Shown here: piece after piece, positions 8,211-13,739 of the stretch | Position numbering within the stretch: the first letter of the stretch is position 1 | Layout of the letters: every line of letters starts with the position of its first letter | Source of the DNA: an uncultured Opitutaceae bacterium | GTDB taxonomy: Bacteria > Verrucomicrobiota > Verrucomicrobiia > Opitutales > Opitutaceae | Length of the DNA stretch: 13,739 bases | Assembly (NCBI GenBank): GCA_937128785.1 | Contig: CAKZMS010000132.1 | Coordinates: 1 to 13,739 of the forward strand | Direction: 5' to 3' | Translations under genes and position numbers: made by a program | The notes under the pieces: model-generated | Database searches by the model: none | What the model was told of the DNA's origin: nothing | What the model saw: only the letters and a program-made list of their open reading frames with translations

Positions 8211-8552
8211 ATGGAAGTTCAAGCTCTCACTCGCTACGCGCGCATGTCGCCGCAGAAGATGCGTGAAGTGTCCCGCACCATCCAGGGCCGCAAGGCTCCG
8301 GAGGCGGTCGCTTTACTGTCCGTCATTCCGCGCAAGTCCGCCCGCCTCATCGCCAAGACGCTCAACAGCGCGATCGCCAACGCCGAAAACAACAACAACG
8401 TCTCGGCCGACGATCTCATCGTGCACCGTGCTCTCATTGAGCAGGGTCCCGTGCTCAAGCGTTTCAAGGCTGGTGCCCGGGGCACCGCCAAGCCGCGTCG
8501 CAAGCCTCTCTCCCACATCCGCATCGTCCTCTCCGACGGTGCCAACACCTGA
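8211..8552 (+). CDS. rplV: 50S ribosomal protein L22
   Basis: L22 spans the 50S subunit and its beta hairpin narrows the exit tunnel opposite L4. The 113-residue protein starts [20 protein letters not shown]. It has the helix [20 protein letters not shown], the segment IANAENN, and the hairpin tip [19 protein letters not shown] (about 84-102), the region where macrolide-resistance changes occur in other bacteria; no deletion is apparent. There is no SD at functional spacing, and a 5-bp hairpin ends nine nt before the ATG. The TGA stop lies 7 nt before rpsC. Confidence 0.98.
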   Translation: MEVQALTRYARMSPQKMREVSRTIQGRKAPEAVALLSVIPRKSARLIAKTLNSAIANAENNNNVSADDLIVHRALIEQGPVLKRFKAGARGTAKPRRKPLSHIRIVLSDGANT

Positions 8553-8559
8553 TTCTTCC

Positions 8560-9201
8560 ATGGGCCAAAAAACCAACCCCATCGGCTTCCGTCTGGCCGT
8601 CCGCCGCAACTGGCAATCCCGCTGGTTCGCCACCAAGAAAGATTTCCCCACGCTGCTGCGTGAGGACGCGCTGATCCGTGAGAAACTCATGGAAAAGCTC
8701 AAGCAGGCCTCGGTGCCGCGCATCTTCATCGAGCGCGCCTCCAACCGCGTCCGCGTCAAGATCTACACCGCCCGTCCGGGCATCGTGATCGGCCGCAAGG
8801 GCCAGGAAATCGAGAAGATCAAAGACGATCTCTCCAAGCTCACCGGCAAGGAGATCCTCCTCGATATCCAGGAGGTCAAGAAGCCCGAGATCGAAGCCCA
8901 GCTCGTCGCCGAGAATGTCGCCCTCCAGCTCGAGCGTCGCATCGCCTTCCGCCGCGCGATGAAGCGCACCGTTGAAATCGCCATGGCGCTCGGCGCCGAA
9001 GGTATCCGGATCCAATGTTCCGGTCGCCTGGGTGGTTCCGACATCGCTCGCCGCGAATGGCAGCGCAAGGGCCGCGTTCCTCTGCATACCCTGCGGGAGA
9101 ACATCGATTACGGCTTCACCGAAGCCAACACCGTCTACGGCAAGATCGGCGTCAAGTGCTGGATCTGTAAGCCGGAAGCTGACAGCAACGTGCCCGCCTA
9201 A
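8560..9201 (+). CDS. rpsC: 30S ribosomal protein S3
   Basis: S3 lies at the mRNA entry channel and, with S4 and S5, helps unwind incoming mRNA. The 213-residue product starts [14 protein letters not shown] at the ATG at 8560; the frame stays open upstream through rplV but the family start is clear. A KH domain with GRKG (78-81, in [15 protein letters not shown]) and the C-terminal signature [13 protein letters not shown] (155-167) are intact. It ends soon after the conserved core and lacks the longer tail of E. coli S3. There is no SD: only GATTCTTCC separates the rplV sequence from the ATG. Confidence 0.98.
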   Translation: MGQKTNPIGFRLAVRRNWQSRWFATKKDFPTLLREDALIREKLMEKLKQASVPRIFIERASNRVRVKIYTARPGIVIGRKGQEIEKIKDDLSKLTGKEILLDIQEVKKPEIEAQLVAENVALQLERRIAFRRAMKRTVEIAMALGAEGIRIQCSGRLGGSDIARREWQRKGRVPLHTLRENIDYGFTEANTVYGKIGVKCWICKPEADSNVPA

Positions 9202-9238
9202 CCCGCCGCGCTGAACCCTTATTTAGGAGACAACTACT

Positions 9239-9658
9239 ATGGCTCTCGCTCCCGCCCGCACCAAATACCGCAAAGTCATGAAGGGCTCCCGCGCCGGCAA
9301 CGCCAAGGGTGGCAACACCATTGCGTTCGGCGAATTCGGACTCCAATCCCTGACTCGCGGCGGTATGACTGGCCGTCAAATTGAAGCCGCTCGTATCGCG
9401 ATCAATCGCCACATGAAGCGCAAAGGAAAGATCTGGATCCGGGTCTTCCCCCACAAACCGATCACCAAGAAACCCGCCGAAGTCCGCATGGGCTCCGGCA
9501 AAGGCTCCGTCGATCACTACGAAGCCGTCATCAAGCCCGGCGCCATGCTCTTCGAGATCGCTGGCGTCCCGCAATCCATCGCCAAGGAGGCCTGCCGCCT
9601 CGCCGACGCCAAGCTGCCGTTCCACTGCCGCTTCGTCGTGCGCGACCAATCCGTCTAA
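9239..9658 (+). CDS. rplP: 50S ribosomal protein L16
   Basis: L16 helps position A-site tRNA on the 50S subunit. The 139-residue product contains [18 protein letters not shown], the signature [14 protein letters not shown], and [14 protein letters not shown]. The Arg in VRMG aligns with E. coli Arg81, the hydroxylation target of YcfD-type oxygenases, so the acceptor residue is kept. An AGGAG SD (9225-9229) lies nine nt before the ATG at 9239. The gene is followed by rpmC after 20 bp, the normal order. Confidence 0.98.
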   Translation: MALAPARTKYRKVMKGSRAGNAKGGNTIAFGEFGLQSLTRGGMTGRQIEAARIAINRHMKRKGKIWIRVFPHKPITKKPAEVRMGSGKGSVDHYEAVIKPGAMLFEIAGVPQSIAKEACRLADAKLPFHCRFVVRDQSV

Positions 9659-9678
9659 CCCTCTCTCGATCAACTAGT

Positions 9679-9876
9679 ATGAAAGCAAAAGATATTCGCG
9701 AATTGGCTCCGGCCGAGATCGAGACCCGTCTCCGCGAGACGCGTGAAGCTCTGGTGCAACTGCGTATGCGCAAGCACACCGGCCAGATCGAAAAGCCGCA
9801 CCAGCTGCGCGAGCTCCGCAAGGACATCGCCCGCATGGAGACCATCATCAACGAGAAGCAATCCGCGGCCGCCTAA
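9679..9876 (+). CDS. rpmC: 50S ribosomal protein L29
   Basis: L29 is a small helical protein near the tunnel exit, next to L23. The 65-residue product is two helices: [18 protein letters not shown], then [19 protein letters not shown], with [15 protein letters not shown] in the second helix. There is no SD: CTCTCGATCAACTAGT precedes the ATG. It is one of only four rpl genes here without one. The stop TAA (9874-9876) begins a weak TAAGG that might serve rpsQ. Confidence 0.96.
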   Translation: MKAKDIRELAPAEIETRLRETREALVQLRMRKHTGQIEKPHQLRELRKDIARMETIINEKQSAAA

Positions 9877-9892
9877 GGTCGCCCTCAAAGCC

Positions 9893-10258
9893 ATGTCCAC
9901 AACGACTCGCAACGCCCGTCAGACCCTCATCGGAATTGTCACCAGCCGCTCCGGCGACAAGTCCGTCAAGGTCACCATCCCTTTCAAGATCCCGCACCCG
10001 CGCTACAAAAAGGTCATTAACCGTAAGACCATCGTCCACGTGCACGATGAGAAGAACGAGACCCACGTCGGCGACAAGGTCGAGATCATGGAAACCCGTC
10101 CCCTCAGCCGTCTGAAGCGCTTCCGCGTTCTGCGGATCGTCACGCTCTCCGCCGACGTCGAAGTCGCCGCCGCTCGGGCTGCCGCTGAAGCCAAGCAGGG
10201 CGAAGTCGCTCCCGCCGCTTCCGTCGAGGGTGTCGAAGGTGACACCAAGGACGCCTGA
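9893..10258 (+). CDS. rpsQ: 30S ribosomal protein S17 with C-terminal extension
   Basis: S17 is a primary binder of the 5' domain of 16S rRNA. The conserved OB-fold core is clear: [20 protein letters not shown] near the N-terminus, [31 protein letters not shown] and KRFRVLRIV. At 121 residues it is about 37 longer than E. coli S17. The surplus is a tail after VLRIVTLSA (about residue 87 on), rich in Ala and Glu and ending EGDTKDA, probably flexible. The ATG at 9893 is the family start; the frame is open further upstream but overlaps rpmC. The only SD-like element is TAAGG at 9874-9878, weak and far upstream. The stop is TGA. Confidence 0.97.
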   Translation: MSTTTRNARQTLIGIVTSRSGDKSVKVTIPFKIPHPRYKKVINRKTIVHVHDEKNETHVGDKVEIMETRPLSRLKRFRVLRIVTLSADVEVAAARAAAEAKQGEVAPAASVEGVEGDTKDA

Positions 10259-10287
10259 ACCGGCGCCCAGCTCAGAAAGGTCAAACC

Positions 10288-10653
10288 ATGATTCAACTTC
10301 GTTCCATTCTCCAGATTGCCGACAACACCGGCGCCCGTAAGGCCAGCATGAGCTCCAAAAAGGGAGCTGGTCGCCAGATCGCAGGTGTTGGCGACATCAT
10401 CACCGTCAATATCAAGGATAGCTCCACCGATGCCTCGGTGAAGAAGGGTGAGGTCACCAAGGCCGTCGTCGTTCGCACCAAGGCACCCATCCGCCGCGCG
10501 GATGGCAGCTACCTTCGTTTCGACTCCAACGCCATCGTGATCATCAATCCTGATGGTAATCCCAAAGGCACCCGCATCTTCGGTCCTGTCGCTCGTGAAC
10601 TGCGCGCGAAGAACTTCATGAAGATCATCTCGCTCGCACCGGAGGTCCTCTAA
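10288..10653 (+). CDS. rplN: 50S ribosomal protein L14
   Basis: L14 lies at the subunit interface, contacts 16S rRNA in an intersubunit bridge, and is the site where the silencing factor RsfS binds. The 121-residue length and sequence are standard: [18 protein letters not shown] at the start, [11 protein letters not shown], the signature [20 protein letters not shown], then [20 protein letters not shown] (10275-10281) before the ATG is an acceptable SD. The stop is one base before the rplX ATG, so the two are probably translationally coupled. L14 begins the spc-type cluster. Confidence 0.98.
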   Translation: MIQLRSILQIADNTGARKASMSSKKGAGRQIAGVGDIITVNIKDSSTDASVKKGEVTKAVVVRTKAPIRRADGSYLRFDSNAIVIINPDGNPKGTRIFGPVARELRAKNFMKIISLAPEVL

Positions 10654-10654
10654 C

Positions 10655-10939
10655 ATGCAGAAATTCCATATCAAACGCGGCGACGAAGTCGTCGTCATCG
10701 CCGGCGCCAACAAGGGCAAAACGGGCAAAGTGCTCGAACTCCTCGGTGCCAAGCAACGCGCTCGCGTTGAAGGCGTCGCCATGATCAAGCGTCACGTCCG
10801 CAAGTCCGAAGAGAACCCCAACGGGGCCATCGTCGACCGCGAAGGCTCGGTGCACGTCTCCAACCTCATGCTCAAGAGCAAATACGACGCGTCCTCCAAG
10901 CGTGCACCCGTCGCTGCTGCTGCTCCCGCCGAATCGTAA
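10655..10939 (+). CDS. rplX: 50S ribosomal protein L24
   Basis: L24 is an assembly-initiating 50S protein that binds the 5' part of 23S rRNA. The 94-residue product opens with a KOW motif (KRGDEVVVIAGANKGKTGKV, residues 8-27), followed by VEGVAMIKRHVRKSEENPNG and the VHVSNLML strand. The C-terminus ends in a short Ala/Pro-rich tail (PVAAAAPAES). A strong GGAGG SD (10641-10645) inside the end of rplN lies nine nt before the ATG. A 126-bp spacer then separates it from rplE. Confidence 0.97.
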   Translation: MQKFHIKRGDEVVVIAGANKGKTGKVLELLGAKQRARVEGVAMIKRHVRKSEENPNGAIVDREGSVHVSNLMLKSKYDASSKRAPVAAAAPAES

Positions 10940-11065
10940 AATCCGCCACGGGAAGGTCTCCGGTAATCTCCTTGCCAAGTCTTCCCGCACCTTGCGTTAC
11001 TCGTCTCCTTTTTCCCGTAACTACTCATTTACCGCCGTTGGGTCAGAACTCCAACGACACTTGCC
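10940..11065 (+). promoter_or_regulatory. 126-bp rplX-rplE spacer with alternative pairings
   Basis: CGGGAAG (10949-10955) pairs perfectly with CTTCCCG (10981-10987), and its first six bases can instead pair with TTCCCG at 11012-11017, giving two mutually exclusive folds. A separate perfect 6-bp hairpin, CGTTGG (11036-11041) with CCAACG (11051-11056), ends nine nt before the rplE ATG. No SD and no clear promoter are present. In E. coli, S8 represses the spc operon by binding mRNA at this same rplX-rplE junction, so this is the best place to look for an equivalent site. I did not recognise the S8 motif itself. Confidence 0.42.
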
Positions 11066-11635
11066 ATGAGCTCTCCCTACATTCCCGCCCTCAAGACGCA
11101 TTATCTTGAGAAAGTCGTCCCCGCTCTCACCGAGAGCCAGGGATACAAGAACCCGCACCAAGTTCCCGGTGTGGTCAAAGTTTCCATCAACACCGGCTTC
11201 GGCACGGATCTGGACAAGAACCAGATCAAGGACGTGTTGACGGATCTGACTACCATCGCGGGCCAGAAGCCCGTGACCGCCAAGGCGCGGAAATCCGTGG
11301 CGAACTTCAAGCTGCGCCAAGGCCAGATCGTGGGTGCCCACGTTACCCTGCGCGGCGATAACATGTGGGACTTCCTCTACCGCCTCCTCAGCGTGGCACT
11401 CCCGACCATCCGCGACTTCCGCGGGGTCCCGCCTCGTCTGGACGGGCAGGGTAACTACACCATCGGTATTGAGGATTACTCCATCTTCCCGGAAATCTCC
11501 GTCGAGAACGTCAAGCGCGCCCTCGGTTTTGATATCACCATCGTCACCACGGCCAACACCGACGACGAAGGCCGTGAACTCCTTTCCCTCCTCGGCATGC
11601 CGTTCCGTCGCCCCGAGCCCGCCCAAGCCGCCTAA
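11066..11635 (+). CDS. rplE: 50S ribosomal protein L5
   Basis: L5 binds 5S rRNA in the central protuberance and contacts the P-site tRNA. The 189-residue product has the conserved VPGVVKVSINTGFG (about 33-46), the ITAGQKPV-like TIAGQKPVTAKARKSVANFK, the segment LRGDNMWDFLYRL, and the GIEDYSIFPEI motif. It is slightly longer than E. coli L5 (179), with a short EPAQAA tail. The ATG at 11066 lacks an SD and follows a structured 126-bp spacer. rpsN follows after 12 bp. Confidence 0.98.
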   Translation: MSSPYIPALKTHYLEKVVPALTESQGYKNPHQVPGVVKVSINTGFGTDLDKNQIKDVLTDLTTIAGQKPVTAKARKSVANFKLRQGQIVGAHVTLRGDNMWDFLYRLLSVALPTIRDFRGVPPRLDGQGNYTIGIEDYSIFPEISVENVKRALGFDITIVTTANTDDEGRELLSLLGMPFRRPEPAQAA

Positions 11636-11647
11636 TCTTCTTTCGCC

Positions 11648-11953
11648 ATGCCGAAAACCTCCGCAATTCATCGCAATATCAAGCGCCAGAAGATGGCCGA
11701 CAAGTATGCCGCCAAGCGGGCCGAACTGAAGGCCATGCTGGTGAACCCCGACGCCACCGACGAAGAGTTCTTCGCCGCGCAAAAGGGTCTGCAAAAGCTG
11801 CCGCGTAATTCCTCGCCCGTCCGCGTGAAGAACCGCTGCGCCCTGTCCGGTCGCCCCCGCGCCTACATCCGCAAGTTCGGGGTATCCCGCATTACTTTCC
11901 GCGAGCTCGCTCTCGCCGGCAAGATCCCGGGCGTCATCAAGTCCTCCTGGTAA
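11648..11953 (+). CDS. rpsN: 30S ribosomal protein S14, long zinc-free type
   Basis: S14 is a 30S head protein needed late in assembly. The 101-residue length and the single cysteine (Cys64, in [17 protein letters not shown]) mark the long form without the CxxC zinc knuckles of the short type. It ends [11 protein letters not shown], as in other long S14 proteins. There is no SD: TCTTCTTTCGCC directly precedes the ATG, one of the clearest pyrimidine-rich initiation regions here. A 91-bp spacer follows before rpsH. Confidence 0.98.
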   Translation: MPKTSAIHRNIKRQKMADKYAAKRAELKAMLVNPDATDEEFFAAQKGLQKLPRNSSPVRVKNRCALSGRPRAYIRKFGVSRITFRELALAGKIPGVIKSSW

Positions 11954-12044
11954 CCATCTCTTTTCAACTTTCAGCCCGTGGGGGTTCGTCCTTCTTCCGA
12001 GGACACGGATATGACCCACTGGCCGAGACTAAAAACATCCACCC
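11954..12044 (+). promoter_or_regulatory. 91-bp rpsN-rpsH spacer
   Basis: There is no gene and no SD here. The first 20 bases are pyrimidine-rich. A weak hairpin can be drawn from CGTG (11977-11980) with CACG (12004-12007) enclosing TCC/GGA (11989-11991 with 12001-12003), or alternatively GTGGG (11978-11982) with CCCAC (12015-12019). These folds compete and neither is strong. It may be an untranslated control site for S8, but support is thin. Confidence 0.2.
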
Positions 12045-12437
12045 ATGACCGATCCAATTGCTGATCTCCTAACGCGACTGCGCAACGCCAGCCGGGCCAA
12101 GCTCGACGAGTGCACCATGCCTCACTCGAAGCTCAAGGCGAGCCTCGCCGGCATCCTCAAGTCCGAGGGCTACGTCAACGACGTGTCCGAAGGCACCGAC
12201 GAAAGGGGCCACAAGACCCTTATCGTCTCCATGAAGTATGTCGGTGGCACTCCGGCCCTCACGGGTCTCAAGCGTGTCTCGACCCCCGGCCGTCGTCTCT
12301 ACTTCGGCTACAACGATATTCCGCGAGTGCTCAATGGCTTGGGCATCAGCATCCTCTCGACCTCCCAAGGTCTGATGAAAGACCAGGATTGCCGCCGCAA
12401 CAAGGCCGGTGGCGAGCTCCTGTGCAACATCTGGTAA
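12045..12437 (+). CDS. rpsH: 30S ribosomal protein S8
   Basis: S8 is a primary 16S rRNA-binding protein of the platform and, in E. coli, the translational repressor of the spc operon. The 130-residue product starts MTDPIADLLTRLRNASRAK and ends with the signature GISILSTSQGLMKD followed by NKAGGELLCNIW, both typical. The family start at 12045 lacks an SD (CATCCACCC precedes it). Its autoregulatory target, if kept, would be expected at the rplX-rplE junction upstream. rplF follows after 15 bp with a good SD. Confidence 0.98.
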   Translation: MTDPIADLLTRLRNASRAKLDECTMPHSKLKASLAGILKSEGYVNDVSEGTDERGHKTLIVSMKYVGGTPALTGLKRVSTPGRRLYFGYNDIPRVLNGLGISILSTSQGLMKDQDCRRNKAGGELLCNIW

Positions 12438-12452
12438 TCAGGAGAACGCAAC

Positions 12453-12989
12453 ATGAGCCGTATCGGTAAACAACCCATTCCCGTCCCGGAGAAGGTCAAA
12501 GTCGACATCTCCGGTCAGACCGTGACCGTCGAAGGTCCCAAGGGAAACCTCTCCAAGACGTTCAACAACGCCGCGACCGTCGTGTTCGAAGACGGTGAGA
12601 TCAAGGTCTCCCCCTCCGATTCCACCCGCTTCGCCAATGCCATGTATGGCACGGCCCGCTCGATCATCGCCGGTATGGTGATCGGCGTGACCGAAGGCTT
12701 CGCCAAGGACCTCGAAATCTCCGGCGTTGGTTTCAAAGCCGTCCTCAAGGGCAGCACGCTCGACCTCGCGTTGGGCTACTCCCACCCGATCCTTTATCCG
12801 GTTCCGGATGGCATCAAGGTCACCGTCACCGACCAGACCAAGGTCAAGGTCGAGGGCGTCGACAAGCAACTGGTCGGCGAAGTCGCCGCCAACATCCGTT
12901 CCTACTACCCGTGCGAGCCCTACAAAGGTAAGGGCGTCAAATACGCCGGTGAGCGTGTCCGCCGCAAGGAGGGCAAGACCGTCGCCTAA
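12453..12989 (+). CDS. rplF: 50S ribosomal protein L6
   Basis: L6 lies near the factor-binding site at the base of the L7/L12 stalk. The 178-residue length is standard. It starts [17 protein letters not shown] and has two duplicated alpha/beta domains, with [12 protein letters not shown] in the first and [17 protein letters not shown] in the second. It ends with the signature [20 protein letters not shown]. An AGGAG SD (12440-12444) lies eight nt before the ATG. rplR follows after 23 bp. Confidence 0.98.
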   Translation: MSRIGKQPIPVPEKVKVDISGQTVTVEGPKGNLSKTFNNAATVVFEDGEIKVSPSDSTRFANAMYGTARSIIAGMVIGVTEGFAKDLEISGVGFKAVLKGSTLDLALGYSHPILYPVPDGIKVTVTDQTKVKVEGVDKQLVGEVAANIRSYYPCEPYKGKGVKYAGERVRRKEGKTVA

Positions 12990-13012
12990 TCGGCAGAAAG
13001 GTAACCGCACCC

Positions 13013-13375
13013 ATGAATTCAAATCACAAAGCCCAACTCCTGCAGAAGCGCAAATGGCGCATCCGCAAGAAGATCAACGGCACCGCCGCGCGTCCCCGCC
13101 TGACGGTCAAGTTCTCCGCCAAGCACATCTACGCCCAGGCCATCGACGACGATGCCGGCCAGACGCTGGCTTATCTCTCGAGTCTCGATGCCGACATGCG
13201 CAAAGAGAAGCTCGCCGCCAATGTCTCCAGTGCCGAAACCCTCGGCAAGGCCTTCGCCGCCAAGGCGACCGCCGCTGGCATCACCGATGTGGTGTTCGAC
13301 CGCAACGGCGCCCGTTATCATGGCAAAGTAAAAACCTTTGCCGACGCCGCCCGCGAAGGTGGTCTCAAATTCTAA
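13013..13375 (+). CDS. rplR: 50S ribosomal protein L18
   Basis: L18 binds 5S rRNA in the central protuberance with L5. The 120-residue product has the basic N-terminus [20 protein letters not shown], then [16 protein letters not shown], and ends with [19 protein letters not shown], the usual L18 C-terminus. A moderate SD (GAAAGG, 12996-13001) precedes the ATG at 13013. Only seven bases separate its stop from the rpsE start. Confidence 0.97.
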   Translation: MNSNHKAQLLQKRKWRIRKKINGTAARPRLTVKFSAKHIYAQAIDDDAGQTLAYLSSLDADMRKEKLAANVSSAETLGKAFAAKATAAGITDVVFDRNGARYHGKVKTFADAAREGGLKF

Positions 13376-13382
13376 GCACGAC

Positions 13383-13739
13383 ATGGCAATGAGCACTCCC
13401 TCAGCTACTCCTCCCTCTTCTGACGCCCCAGCGGGCCAAAACACCGGTCCTGGCGGACCTGGTGGCAATACTGGTCCCGGTGGCCGTGGCCCGGGTGGTC
13501 GCGGTCCTGGCGGACGCGGCCCGGGTGGTCGTGGTCCCGGCGGACGCGGCCCGGGTGGTCGTGGTCCCGGTGGCCGTGGTCCCGGCGGTCGTGGTCCTGG
13601 TGGCCGTGGTCCCGGTGGTCGTGGTCCCGGCGGTCCCCGTCGCGGTCGTGACAATGGCCCCGCGCAGGACGAAGGTCCCGAACTCTTCGAGAAAGTCGTC
13701 TTCATCAACCGCTGTTCCAAGGTGGTCAAAGGTGGCCGT
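13383..13739 (+). CDS. rpsE: 30S ribosomal protein S5, N-terminal part, with GPGGR-repeat extension (3' end outside window)
   Basis: S5 lies at the mRNA entry channel with S3 and S4 and affects decoding accuracy. The frame is set by the conserved ELFEKVVFINRCSKVVKGGR at its visible end (residues 100-119), the normal start of the S5 RNA-binding domain. Ahead of it lies an extension of about 99 residues, against about nine in E. coli. It comprises a Ser/Pro/Ala leader (MAMSTPSATPPSSDAPAGQ), a GPGGPGGNT segment, ten GPGGR units and one GPGGP (residues 31-85), then PRRGRDNGPAQDEGP. The start may be the ATG at 13383 or the in-frame ATG at 13389; neither has an SD. The extension is in frame and stop-free, so it is probably translated, and it should be positively charged and disordered. 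Confidence 0.95.
   Translation, partial: MAMSTPSATPPSSDAPAGQNTGPGGPGGNTGPGGRGPGGRGPGGRGPGGRGPGGRGPGGRGPGGRGPGGRGPGGRGPGGRGPGGPRRGRDNGPAQDEGPELFEKVVFINRCSKVVKGGR
13473..13637 (+). repeat. 15-bp tandem repeat array in rpsE (11 units)
   Basis: Eleven consecutive in-frame 15-bp units encode ten GPGGR and a final GPGGP. Units differ almost only at third codon positions. A 30-bp higher-order period is visible: units 3-4 (13503-13532) and 5-6 (13533-13562) differ at one base, and units 7-8 (13563-13592) and 9-10 (13593-13622) at two. This is the signature of tandem duplication under protein-level constraint. Copy number may vary between strains. Confidence 0.93.

Noticed and set aside
11021..12019. 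A 332-codon minus-strand frame opposite rplE and rpsN
   Set aside because: It is the antisense shadow of two conserved genes, with no recognisable family and no promoter or SD supporting it.
13473..13637. The repeat array as a CRISPR array
   Set aside because: Units are 15 bp, contiguous without spacers, in frame with S5, and vary at wobble positions. It is a coding minisatellite.
13019..13729. A 236-codon minus-strand frame with PGPRP repeats
   Set aside because: It is the complement of rplR and the rpsE repeat array. The proline-rich repeat is the mirror of the GPGGR units, and the plus-strand frames match known ribosomal proteins.

Overview
This 13.7-kb, G+C-rich window is a bacterial core-translation locus. 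It holds the 3' end of rpoC, then the str genes (rpsL, rpsG, fusA) joined directly to the S10 and spc genes (rpsJ to rpsE). All 22 intact or window-truncated genes after rpoC are on the + strand. Gene order and protein sequence (Zn-free long S14, canonical EF-G, an RpoC that appears to keep the SI3-type insertion) indicate a Gram-negative-type bacterium. The style of the proteins, the many genes without a Shine-Dalgarno (SD) sequence, and the Gly/Arg-rich S5 suggest Verrucomicrobiota, possibly Opitutae. That placement is inference by recollection, not by search.

Region by region: 1-1245 is the RpoC C-terminus. 1246-1789 is a 544-bp gap with no credible protein gene. It holds a strong rpoC terminator, a 13-bp inverted repeat, a second strong terminator, two copies of a promoter-like element, and a folded rpsL leader. 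1790-4866 carries S12, S7 and EF-G. tuf is absent and S10 begins 24 bp after fusA. 4891-9876 is the S10 cluster (S10, L3, L4, L23, L2, S19, L22, S3, L16, L29). 9893-13739 is S17 and the spc cluster (L14, L24, L5, S14, S8, L6, L18), ending in the first 119 codons of S5, which run off the window.

The genes supply RNA polymerase beta', the decoding and head proteins of the 30S subunit, the tunnel and peptidyl-transferase proteins of the 50S subunit, and the translocase EF-G. Most junctions are short (a 1-nt stop/start overlap up to about 40 bp). Four gaps of 91-129 bp (before rplC, rplV, rplE and rpsH) break this pattern and are candidate regulatory sites.

The most notable points are these. (1) S5 has a roughly 90-residue N-terminal extension built of ten GPGGR repeats plus one GPGGP, resembling the Gly/Arg-rich tail of the eukaryotic homologue RPS2. 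(2) SD sequences split by subunit: none of the nine rps genes has a convincing SD, while eight of twelve rpl genes do. (3) The long internal gaps precede SD-less genes, three of which have a small hairpin ending 9-10 nt before the start codon. (4) The rpoC-rpsL gap may encode a small structured RNA. No unambiguously new multi-gene system is visible; the novelty lies in the S5 tail and in the untranslated regions.
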